A DNA stretch of 64,000 nucleotides from Shewanella benthica. Lineage in GTDB: Bacteria > Pseudomonadota > Gammaproteobacteria > Enterobacterales > Shewanellaceae. Made by a program: the position numbers and the translations under genes. The stretch spans positions 124,001-188,000 of the forward strand of contig JAKVHY010000004.1 in assembly GCA_023284085.1 (NCBI GenBank). The letters are read 5' to 3'. How positions within the stretch are numbered: position 1 is the stretch's first letter; each line of letters starts with the position of its first letter. The notes beneath the pieces are model-generated. The model did no database searches, was not told where the DNA came from, and was given only the letters and a program-made list of their open reading frames with translations. Below are positions 56,859-64,000 of this stretch, piece by piece.

Positions 56859-57467
56859 ATGAACATGGAAAAAGGAATTCTAGTTCGCTGGAAAAATGAC
56901 AAGGGATTTGGTTTTATCGAACCGGAAACAGCTAATGGCAAAGATGTGTTTATTCATATCTCAGAGCTTAAGCATATGGCCAGAAAGCCCATGGTCGGCG
57001 ATTCGATTGAGTATAGAGCCCAGCAACAAGCCGATGGCAAAATCAAGGCCATCAACGCCAGCATAGAGGGCGTCGCAGTTATTTCAGCTTCTACTACTCC
57101 AAGACGTGCAAGTAACGCCAATCAAAGCAAAAGCAGCCAGCGCCGAAGCAAATCATCAAGCATCATACTCATTCCACTGCTGATCATTCTTGGCTTAGGT
57201 GTATTCGGCTTTAAAAGATATGAAGCTCTCTCTGAGCAATCAAACGCACCAATCCAAGTCACCCATGAACTCCACCAGGAACCCACCGCCGAACAGATAC
57301 AATGGACTCAGCCTAAAGAAAGTTTCCGCTGTGAATCAGGAAAACAATACTGCAGCCAGATGCGCTCATGTGCCGAAGCCAACTTCTACAATAACAACTG
57401 CCCCGGAACCAAGATGGACGGCGATGGAGACGGCATCCCTTGCGAAAAGCAACATTGTGGTTATTAA
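56859..57467 (+). CDS. cold-shock domain protein with membrane helix and excalibur domain
   Basis: 202 residues in three parts. A cold-shock domain (1-70, KGILVRWKNDKGFGFIEPE...DVFIHISEL) would bind nucleic acid in the cytoplasm. A basic linker is followed by one membrane helix (about 101-118). A C-terminal excalibur domain (DGDGDGIPCEKQHCGY with six or so Cys) would lie outside the membrane and bind calcium. CSD proteins with membrane parts are known, but the excalibur tail is less usual. Confidence 0.85.
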   Translation: MNMEKGILVRWKNDKGFGFIEPETANGKDVFIHISELKHMARKPMVGDSIEYRAQQQADGKIKAINASIEGVAVISASTTPRRASNANQSKSSQRRSKSSSIILIPLLIILGLGVFGFKRYEALSEQSNAPIQVTHELHQEPTAEQIQWTQPKESFRCESGKQYCSQMRSCAEANFYNNNCPGTKMDGDGDGIPCEKQHCGY

Positions 57468-57476
57468 TGACAAAAT

Positions 57477-57504
57477 GGGTCTGAGGAAAAGTTTACTCTG
57501 ACCC
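57477..57504. repeat. REP-like palindrome
   Basis: GGGTCTGAG...CTCTGACCC with one mismatch and a ten-base spacer, just after the preceding stop. Similar GGGTC-AGA palindromes occur as scattered repeats in related genomes; another form is at 63726-63746. Confidence 0.55.
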
Positions 57505-57597
57505 TGACCAATCACCACTTATTATCTATTGCACTCAGATGCCAATATCATGCATATTTTGAGACTGACGCAGTCTTTTTTGACCTTAAGGAATATT

Positions 57598-58263
57598 ATG
57601 ATTTTAATTACTGGTGCCAGCAGTGGCTTAGGGGCCGCGCTGGCAAATATATATGGCACCGAGGGGCGGTCGCTGTTGCTCACCGGGCGCAATGAGCAAC
57701 GACTTGCCCGGGTGGTGAGCACCATCTCCGGTGAAGTCAACGCCATCGCCGCCGACCTGTGCCAGCCCCGGGAAATATCGGCGCTGCTGGACTCACTGCC
57801 ACAGGCCCCGGATACCGTGATCCATTGCGCCGGCAGTGGTTATTTCGGTGCCATCGAACAGCAGCAGCCAGACTCGATCGATAAACTGATCCACAACAAC
57901 CTGACGGCGACGATCTTGTTACTGCGGGAGCTAGTGAAGCGCTATCGCAATGATAAGATCAATGTCGTTGTGGTGATGTCGACGGCGGCCCAGGTTGCCA
58001 AAGCCGGCGAGTCCACCTATTGCGCGGTGAAATGGGCGATACGGGGACTGGTCGAATCCCTGCGCCTGGAACTCAAAGGCAGCCCGATGAAGTTGATCGC
58101 CGTCTACCCGGGAGGCATGGCCACAGATTTCTGGAAAACCAGTGGTAAGGAGCTCGATACCTCGGGTTTTATGACCGCCCAAGAGGTCGCCATCATGTTA
58201 AAACAGGCTCTGGTCAACGCAGATCATGGTTATGTGTCAGATATTACAATCAATCGAGTATAA
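57598..58263 (+). CDS. short-chain dehydrogenase/reductase
   Basis: 221 residues. NAD(P)-binding start MILITGASSGLGAALAN, catalytic tyrosine in STYCAVKWAIRG (YxxxK) and Ser in VVVMSTAAQ. ATG 57598 has AAGGA in front; the longer frame from 57529 adds a non-homologous tail. Its first half is more GC-rich than its surroundings, which may indicate transfer. Substrate unknown. Confidence 0.88.
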   Translation: MILITGASSGLGAALANIYGTEGRSLLLTGRNEQRLARVVSTISGEVNAIAADLCQPREISALLDSLPQAPDTVIHCAGSGYFGAIEQQQPDSIDKLIHNNLTATILLLRELVKRYRNDKINVVVVMSTAAQVAKAGESTYCAVKWAIRGLVESLRLELKGSPMKLIAVYPGGMATDFWKTSGKELDTSGFMTAQEVAIMLKQALVNADHGYVSDITINRV

Positions 58264-58276
58264 GTGCTCATCTGCA

Positions 58277-58302
58277 CGGCGCTTTACCTGTGCAAAGCGC
58301 CG
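58277..58302 (+). terminator. hairpin after the SDR gene
   Basis: Arms CGGCGCTTT and AAAGCGCCG with an eight-base loop; no T-run follows. A second inverted repeat (ACATTAAACGCG / CGCGTTTAATGT, 58436-58468) lies before the M48 gene end and may serve that gene. Confidence 0.5.
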
Positions 58303-58491
58303 ACTCTAGTGGGATGCCAAGAGTCACTAATCACTACACCCAAGTCGCCTGAGATATAGAAAGTCGATGTTAGCTAACTCCGTTCCCACTTGTTGTAAAT
58401 GTCTATTATTTCACCAAAATCTCATTTGAGCATCCACATTAAACGCGTGACAGTTTCGCGTTTAATGTAACTGTATAGACCTCGAGCCAGC

Positions 58492-59823
58492 TTAGCCCTG
58501 GCAATCTACTGGTAGGTAGTCATCTGGGATATGTTCGCTAGTGCACCTCCAGATGATGTTACCCATTTCATCCAAATTCGGGATTAAGTAGATCTCATAT
58601 TGCTGATAATCACCTAAAGCTTCAGAACCTAGAAAACTTAAAATGCCATCACTGTATAACCAGTAGGCTGGCAACTCACGCTCTAATGCGATATCAGCCA
58701 CATCCCCAGGCCACTCTTTATGAACTGTATAATAGGCTTCAACCGCCTCGCTCAACGGCATCATCGCCTTGTGGTTGCTGTCGACACTTTCAATCGCCAG
58801 TGTGATATCTATTACTTGTGGCTCAGCCTCCACTTCGTCAGTGTCATACTGACTCACCTCCGTGGCTGCTACACTTGAGTTTGCTTTTTCTTGGTATTGT
58901 TTATATTGAGGAATCGCGATAGCAGCCATAATACCTATGATTGCCGCTAATACGATGATCCCCCCACCACCATTGCCCATACGTGGGACACACATACTAA
59001 ATAAATAAGCGACGGCGTGGCGTGATGGCGGGTAATAAGTGCTGCCGGTAGACCGTGCATGCACCCGGGCCATACGCTTAGTCAACCAAGGATAGCTGCC
59101 GTTTAACTCGTGCAATGACATCCAAAAGCCATTTGTTTCTTTGGCTTGATTAATGTATTGCGCGACATTCATCCGCTTCCATTGCTCTACACCTGCTGCG
59201 AGTACCGCTACGGCATTAGTGGCAGAACCGGGGTTGTTACAACAACGCTCGCCATGCAAGTCACAGGTGTATTCACATGCTCTTGCGTAGGCCGGGCCAA
59301 TCAAAGGTAACCAAGCAGAAAAAACCAATAAAGGTCCCTTACCCAAGTGATTACGGCGAATGTGGCCAAGCTCATGACCGATATAAAAATTGAGCGCATC
59401 TTTATCGGTTTCTAACGCATCGACGATGGAAGAAAAAAGCACGATATAATTACGTCGCAAGAAACGAGTCGCTAACGCATTCAACATACCGTCGGCCGCC
59501 AATAAATACACCTTAGGTGGTTCAGGCATATCTAAGCGTGCACAGCAGGCCAAGTATTGAGTGTAAAGCTCAGGAAGTTGCCTTGTATTAACTTCAACCG
59601 CGGAGCCTTTTAAATAACTAATAAAGGCTGATTGACTGAATAAATAGAGGATAAAAAACAGCAGCACATAGAACAATGCCATGCCTAGTGTGCCGACAAT
59701 CAGCAATATCCAGCACAGACCGGACAAAAACGCCAAAATGCCAAAAAGGGTTTTCTCGTTACCATAAACAAGATCTGCCGTGTTAATAGGGTTCCTACCC
59801 CCTGATGTTACAACCTGCTCCAT
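58492..59823 (-). CDS. M48-type membrane metallopeptidase fused to a pilin-like segment
   Basis: 443 residues. Two N-terminal membrane helices (about 26-63) are followed by an M48 peptidase domain with HELGH (150-154) and the third zinc ligand in CEYTCDLHGE (near E184). After residue 285, GGGGIIVLAAIIGIMAAIAIPQYKQYQEKA closely resembles the N-terminal helix of type IV pilins, followed by a globular tail with paired Cys. The pilin part lacks the GFTLIE prepilin cleavage site, so it probably acts as a membrane helix with a sensor tail. Function unknown. Confidence 0.85.
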   Translation of the reverse strand: MEQVVTSGGRNPINTADLVYGNEKTLFGILAFLSGLCWILLIVGTLGMALFYVLLFFILYLFSQSAFISYLKGSAVEVNTRQLPELYTQYLACCARLDMPEPPKVYLLAADGMLNALATRFLRRNYIVLFSSIVDALETDKDALNFYIGHELGHIRRNHLGKGPLLVFSAWLPLIGPAYARACEYTCDLHGERCCNNPGSATNAVAVLAAGVEQWKRMNVAQYINQAKETNGFWMSLHELNGSYPWLTKRMARVHARSTGSTYYPPSRHAVAYLFSMCVPRMGNGGGGIIVLAAIIGIMAAIAIPQYKQYQEKANSSVAATEVSQYDTDEVEAEPQVIDITLAIESVDSNHKAMMPLSEAVEAYYTVHKEWPGDVADIALERELPAYWLYSDGILSFLGSEALGDYQQYEIYLIPNLDEMGNIIWRCTSEHIPDDYLPVDCQG

Positions 59824-60039
59824 AAATATTCCAAATCCATTAACAAGGGCGACAAACTAACTAATTTTCCTCGTAAATACAATCACTCAGCTTACAAGAA
59901 ATTAATGTTGTAAACTGCGAGAAGAAGTGGACACTCCTAAGTAAAGGCATAGAGTAAAATTTACTCGGCTCCCATTTGTTACAAATCTGATATATTTAAA
60001 ACTAATATATTTTGGACAAGATAACGAAGAGGAAACTGG

Positions 60040-60864
60040 ATGGGCACTGAAAGAGAGACTCGTGTTGAACCGCTTCATTCATATATCTCAAATATTCTTG
60101 CCCGAATCCGATATTTCTTGCCATTAATGGTGATAATCCTTTCGGTGTTTATCGACCCCGTAAAAGCCGATACATTAACGCTCTCTCTGACAACGGGTGA
60201 CAATTACCCGCCTTTTACAAGCCGTAAACTTCCCCAAGGCGGCATGGCGACCACACTGGTGATCAACGCCTTCGAAAAATCTGGTTATTTGGTTAAAGAA
60301 ATCGAATGGCTTCCATGGAAAAGAGGGTTTACGCTCACACAGCGAGGACAGTACCATGCTACATTTCCCTATGGTTGGACCCCAGAACGCGCAGAATCTT
60401 TCTATTTTTCGGATCCCTTCTTTCCGACAAAAAAATATGCTTGGTCGCGTTTGGGGCAAGCAAACACATTAACGAACGAAGAAGATTTACAGGGAACGGT
60501 TTATTGTAACCCGCGTGGATATGCGGACTTTGGGAAAATAAAGGAACTTATAGATCGAAACCTACTCCGCCGTGAGACACCCAATAGTATGCTGCATTGC
60601 TTCAAAATGTTGCTGCAAAAGCGGGTTGATTTCGTCAGTGCGGCCCCCAACGATGCCATGAAAGCACTTTTAGAGGCTGGAATATCGCCAAGAGAGGTTC
60701 AACGATCTGGATTTGTTATTACAGAAATCCCGCTTCATTTAATTGTACCCAAACATATACCAAAAGCTCAGGACATAATTGACGCCTTTAACAAGGGGTT
60801 AATCATACTCAGGGAAAATGGCCGCTATGAGGTTCTCAAACAAGAATTCAATTGGGTGGAGTAA
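60040..60864 (+). CDS. periplasmic solute-binding protein, family 3
   Basis: 274 residues: a long N-region and a hydrophobic signal (ILARIRYFLPLMVIILSVFIDPVKA), then a family 3 binding domain (LSLTTGDNYPPFTSRKLPQGGMATTLVINAFEKSGY...VEWLPWKRGF). In Shewanella and Vibrio such proteins often stand alone and act as amino-acid-like sensors rather than ABC partners. No permease is nearby. GAGGAAA precedes the ATG. Confidence 0.82.
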   Translation: MGTERETRVEPLHSYISNILARIRYFLPLMVIILSVFIDPVKADTLTLSLTTGDNYPPFTSRKLPQGGMATTLVINAFEKSGYLVKEIEWLPWKRGFTLTQRGQYHATFPYGWTPERAESFYFSDPFFPTKKYAWSRLGQANTLTNEEDLQGTVYCNPRGYADFGKIKELIDRNLLRRETPNSMLHCFKMLLQKRVDFVSAAPNDAMKALLEAGISPREVQRSGFVITEIPLHLIVPKHIPKAQDIIDAFNKGLIILRENGRYEVLKQEFNWVE

Positions 60865-60996
60865 AGTAAGGAAACTGAACAAGCGGAGCCAGAGAATATT
60901 GTTTACCTTACCCAACCCCATTTGAATCATTACAGCTTAGTAAAAAGCCTGAGAATATGCCATTAACTATGGGTTTCTATGATTATGCGTTATTTT

Positions 60997-61824
60997 TTAA
61001 CGATATTCATACCAACATACAGTGACATTCCGCTCAACTCTTGAGGTTGTTCCATCTGGTGCGACGACAGTTGAAGTTATGGTTCTTTGACCGCACTGCT
61101 TCATTCTTATTCTATTGAAAAGAAAGTGTTCAGCCCAAGGTCTATTCTGGTGATAAGCTTCATACTCACTCTGGCTAAAGTTAGCTGTCAGTTGATTATC
61201 TTCATTGCGTTGGCCTTCCTCAACCGTATCTGATATTTCCCAATAATTATTTTTCAGCTCTAATTTCAAATGGAGTACAAGGCCATTACGTCCAATTATT
61301 TTCACGTAAACAATTGGAATACCACCTTGGGCTAGGAAGTTATTGATGAAATTCTTAGCAAGCGTACCAATTAGCTCTTTCTTGCTGGTACTAAATGAGT
61401 TAGTTGTCGTAAATAGTGCTTCTTTACCTGACTGGTAAAGGAAGTGCTTTGCCGCGATAAGGTCTAAATAAGGTTTTTCTGATAAGTAGTCATTATAAGT
61501 AATCAGTCGCTCACCAGCATGGCGATTGAGTCCATCCATTGTGCCACAATCAGTAGCATCATCACATTCGATGGTAATTGTTGTGTCTATAGGTTTAGCT
61601 GCTGTTGGCTGGTTAGTTATCTCACCTCGGTAGCTCAACGTTTTAAAATTAACCTCCATTTCACTAACAATTTTCACCTTTGTTCCGCTTGATAGAGTGC
61701 TCTCTATTAGATACGAAACAGTTGCTTTATCGTAGCTAATACAGGGAGCATCAAAGCATGGTGGGTAAGCATAAGCGGAGCTACAAAAAAACGTTAACAC
61801 GGCAATAATGAATCCTTTCAACAT
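60997..61824 (-). CDS. hypothetical exported protein
   Basis: 275 residues with a clear signal peptide (MLKGFIIAVLTFFCSSAYA) and several Cys (CFDAPCIS, CDDATDC, MKQCG, VCWYEYR) that probably form disulfides. I recognise no family. It is AT-rich and lies in a region of genes without clear homologues. Confidence 0.65.
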   Translation of the reverse strand: MLKGFIIAVLTFFCSSAYAYPPCFDAPCISYDKATVSYLIESTLSSGTKVKIVSEMEVNFKTLSYRGEITNQPTAAKPIDTTITIECDDATDCGTMDGLNRHAGERLITYNDYLSEKPYLDLIAAKHFLYQSGKEALFTTTNSFSTSKKELIGTLAKNFINNFLAQGGIPIVYVKIIGRNGLVLHLKLELKNNYWEISDTVEEGQRNEDNQLTANFSQSEYEAYHQNRPWAEHFLFNRIRMKQCGQRTITSTVVAPDGTTSRVERNVTVCWYEYR

Positions 61825-62472
61825 TAATATATTCCTTTATCAATTAACAGGAAGGATATCGTATACAAGTCATCCGGTTTAGCCATTGAATAAGATTCAT
61901 GAGAGAAGATAAAAAGACCTATATGGTTCGCGGTCTTGCGACATATATCCGGCGTCACAGTCTAGCTGAGCCCCCTAATGAGATCCAAATTTACGTTTTA
62001 CCCTCCTAGGCAGCCATATAGCCTCGAAAGCCACTGCCCGTACAGGTTTTGGATAAGGAAAACATCTTAACTCATTAATACTATTAGAGATGATGTACTT
62101 TTACTCATTTCAATAACTCGCTATGTAATACTTTAAAACAAGCGAGTTATACCGTTTTCACTGCTGTTCCTTCGCAAGGTTTGAATGCCGCGCTTGGTCG
62201 AAGTCAAAGCGGAATTCAGCTTTAAGGCGTATAGAATGGCCAGTTCTGAACGACACATGTTTCATATCTGAAAAGTGTGGCGTAGTCGAATAAGCTGATA
62301 GTTGCCCAATCCAAAGGGACTAGGTTGTATTCGAACGATTACTTTGAGTGCTGCGAGGACGAGGGCATAACAATCCCCCTACTTGAGCTCGAAATTAAAG
62401 CTCAGTAAGAGGTCTGGATGGACAGAACTTGAGGGGCTATAGCCATACAAGCTCATCTTTTAGTTATGGCCC
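61825..62472. other. intergenic region with inverted repeats
   Basis: 648 bp without a supported gene. It has an inverted repeat TAACTCGCT / AGCGAGTTA (62114-62149) and, just before the end of the next gene, a bulged hairpin (GGGG..CCATA / TATGG..CCCC, 62432-62473). It may be remnant DNA of the accessory stretch. Confidence 0.45.
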
Positions 62473-63492
62473 CTAACGAATTTTGGTATCTCGACCAAAA
62501 TACTCTTCGGTTTCATATTTTTCAATGACTGAATTTAATGATTCATAATTATTATCCATTACGAGTTTATGCGAGATCGCACTTAATGAAATCAATATAT
62601 CTTTACACTCAATCCTTGCTTTCATAACGGTGTGTGAAGCAGTGTTTAAAACTTGAGATATCAACTCGTGCTGTTTTCGTAACAGTGATAATATAAAGTT
62701 AATGATTACCGAAGCACATAAATCCTGATCTTCTATTTTACTAGGTTTAACGACTTTATCTAAAAAGTCTTGTTCTTTGCCAGCAGGAACAAACCTTTGA
62801 ACCCAATAAAAATAATCTTCATCAAACACAATTGATTTTATAGCTCTCATGATTTTATCATCTGAAGAGACCTGCTTAATTAAAGCATGAAGCTGCTCTT
62901 CCTCTAGATCTTTAAGATCATCACCATACTCAACATTAATCGCAGCAACGACTTTTTCCAACTCTTTTAACAATCGTACATTACCAGAAGAAACACTATT
63001 ATATGCTTCACCAACTTCATCAATGTTTTTCTGAAATACACCAATATACTTATCACCATCATCGATAGCATCAAGCAAAGGGATCAAGCTATAGCGCCTA
63101 ACTTGAATTGATTCATAAAAACTGCCAATCTCTTCGCGTATATTACCTAATCTATCGATCGCATTAGTAATAAAATCACTGTTTGTTTTAATGGCCGAAT
63201 TTAAACTTGAGTAATCCATCTCGCCATCAACCTTACTCACTCGATGATCAATCATATTTTCGAACTTTTGAGATTCGGCTATCAAAACAGAAAATCGATC
63301 TTCCATCTCAATCAGCACATGCTGCACTTTTTGTAAGCTTGTCGATCTAACTTGTTGATTGATGCCTCTTACTTTCTCTGCTTCTGTTTGTCTTTTTTGA
63401 CGAACTGCCCAGGTAACCGCTGCGCCGACAATCGTAAGGCTAGTCGCCATGTCGAACCCGAGTTGAACATTAGTAAACCATGAACTCATCAT
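62473..63492 (-). CDS. hypothetical membrane-anchored coiled-coil protein
   Basis: 339 residues. A short membrane helix near the N-terminus (FDMATSLTIVGAAVTWAV) is followed by long helical stretches rich in Glu, Lys and Ile, probably coiled coils. No enzymatic motif was recognised. A small two-helix membrane ORF lies 29 bp upstream and may be a partner. AT-rich. Confidence 0.6.
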   Translation of the reverse strand: MMSSWFTNVQLGFDMATSLTIVGAAVTWAVRQKRQTEAEKVRGINQQVRSTSLQKVQHVLIEMEDRFSVLIAESQKFENMIDHRVSKVDGEMDYSSLNSAIKTNSDFITNAIDRLGNIREEIGSFYESIQVRRYSLIPLLDAIDDGDKYIGVFQKNIDEVGEAYNSVSSGNVRLLKELEKVVAAINVEYGDDLKDLEEEQLHALIKQVSSDDKIMRAIKSIVFDEDYFYWVQRFVPAGKEQDFLDKVVKPSKIEDQDLCASVIINFILSLLRKQHELISQVLNTASHTVMKARIECKDILISLSAISHKLVMDNNYESLNSVIEKYETEEYFGRDTKIR

Positions 63493-63521
63493 CTTCCCTA
63501 AATTTTTGAATATTTTACATG

Positions 63522-63746
63522 TTAAAAAGTTATAACCTGCCTACCAACAAATGTCACCAAAGCCAACACAAAATACCAACAAAGATCACAATAAAGCCAA
63601 ATAAAACCACCAGCTAGTCCCAACGCGACGCACATAACAGCCAAGAGAGAGTTTTCTACCTGATTAATTTTGGCTAATTGAGACAATATTTGAGTTTTTG
63701 ATAACCAAGAAAAGAGAATAATAAGTTGGGTCAGAATCTGACCCAA
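63522..63746 (-). CDS. possible small membrane protein
   Basis: An open frame of 74 residues with two hydrophobic segments (LLAVMCVALGLAGGFIWLY and LCWYFVLALVTFV). The first in-frame start is a TTG inside a palindromic repeat, so the N-terminus is doubtful. It is kept because it lies just upstream of the coiled-coil gene in the same direction. Confidence 0.3.
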   Translation of the reverse strand: MGQILTQLIILFSWLSKTQILSQLAKINQVENSLLAVMCVALGLAGGFIWLYCDLCWYFVLALVTFVGRQVITF

Positions 63747-63752
63747 TTTTTG
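63726..63752. repeat. REP-like palindrome or terminator
   Basis: Perfect palindrome with ten-base arms TTGGGTCAGA and TCTGACCCAA around one central A, followed by TTTTTGG on the plus strand. Related to the repeat at 57477-57504. Confidence 0.55.
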
Positions 63753-63806
63753 GAATGCCCCTACAAGGGAGTCGACCCTGGCCCTGACGGCGCCCGATTG
63801 ATTAGC

Positions 63807-63998
63807 TTAAAACAAATCTTCTAGCCACTTTTTGGTCAGGCCAATACCGACCATAGCCTTAAGTTTTATTAGCGCCATAGTATCACCAGACTCCAATACC
63901 GCAGGACCACAACGCGGGTCTGAGCGCTGTAATGCTCCAGTCATTTTATGATTAATTGGGATCGGTTCGCAGCCGTGTCCTGACTCACAAATAAAGTC
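63807..63998 (-). CDS. C-terminal end of an unidentified protein (runs off right edge)
   Basis: The frame is open from the right edge to a TAA at 63807-63809. It reads ...FICESGHGCEPIPINHKMTGA...LIKLKAMVGIGLTKKWLEDLF. Two Cys near the edge may be functional. I do not recognise the family from 63 residues. Confidence 0.45.
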   Translation of the reverse strand, partial: DFICESGHGCEPIPINHKMTGALQRSDPRCGPAVLESGDTMALIKLKAMVGIGLTKKWLEDLF

Positions 63999-64000
63999 CC

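Noticed and set aside
62432..62473. Integron attC-like site after the coiled-coil gene (GTTAGGGGC and bulged hairpin)
   Set aside because: The second conserved core site could not be found, no integrase is near and the hairpin spacing does not fit an attC.

Overview
The window looks like chromosomal DNA of a marine gammaproteobacterium, most likely Shewanella. The evidence is the gene order formate dehydrogenase - fdhE - selA - selB - fdhD, a urocanate-reductase-like flavoprotein, a DUF2999 protein, many c-type cytochrome and iron-sulfur respiratory genes, and moderate GC. All assignments are read from the sequence and from family memory; no database search was run.

Region by region. (1) 1-1.4 kb: the start of a lipoprotein gene and an AraC-type regulator. 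(2) 2.1-12.4 kb: a formate respiration and selenocysteine block. It holds fdnG (in-frame TGA as Sec194 with a bacterial SECIS hairpin), fdnH, fdnI, fdhE, selA, selB, the selenocysteine tRNA gene (minus strand, lying entirely inside the 3' end of the selB frame) and fdhD. Two short ORFs that are degenerate copies of the selB start sit between selA and selB, each coupled to the next by ATGA. (3) 12.4-15.8 kb: a Pst-type ABC transporter on the minus strand, without phoU. (4) 16.2-25.4 kb: a chemoreceptor, a 32-aa membrane protein, ApbE flavin transferase, a urocanate/fumarate-reductase-like flavoprotein, an OmpK/Tsx-like porin, a two-component system and a LuxR-type regulator, probably one anaerobic acceptor module. 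(5) 25.9-37.4 kb: an MFS transporter, a BlaI/M56 pair whose peptidase carries ankyrin repeats, a CPA1 antiporter, a bifunctional acyltransferase with a metallophosphoesterase, a DUF1326/DUF2182 pair ending in a MITE-like element, a MarR/EamA pair with palindromic operators, and ppnP.

(6) 37.7-47.1 kb is the most notable region. Nine co-directional genes encode a diheme cytochrome c, a Tat-exported NapA-like molybdoenzyme, NapG-like and NapH-like proteins, a FixH-like anchored protein, a second polyferredoxin membrane protein, a NapF-like ferredoxin, a membrane hemerythrin and a NapC-like cytochrome with five haem motifs. NapB and NapD are absent, so this looks like an uncharacterised periplasmic reductase or oxidase system related to Nap.

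(7) 47-64 kb: exported and metabolic single genes (periplasmic methyltransferase-like protein, HExxH protein, GFA protein, PpiB, ICL/PEPM protein, M28 peptidase), an Aer-like chemoreceptor and a decayed serine hydrolase bracketed by two copies of a terminator region, a cold-shock/excalibur fusion, an SDR, an M48 peptidase fused to a pilin-like segment, a solute-binding protein, and a poorly recognisable accessory stretch running off the right end.
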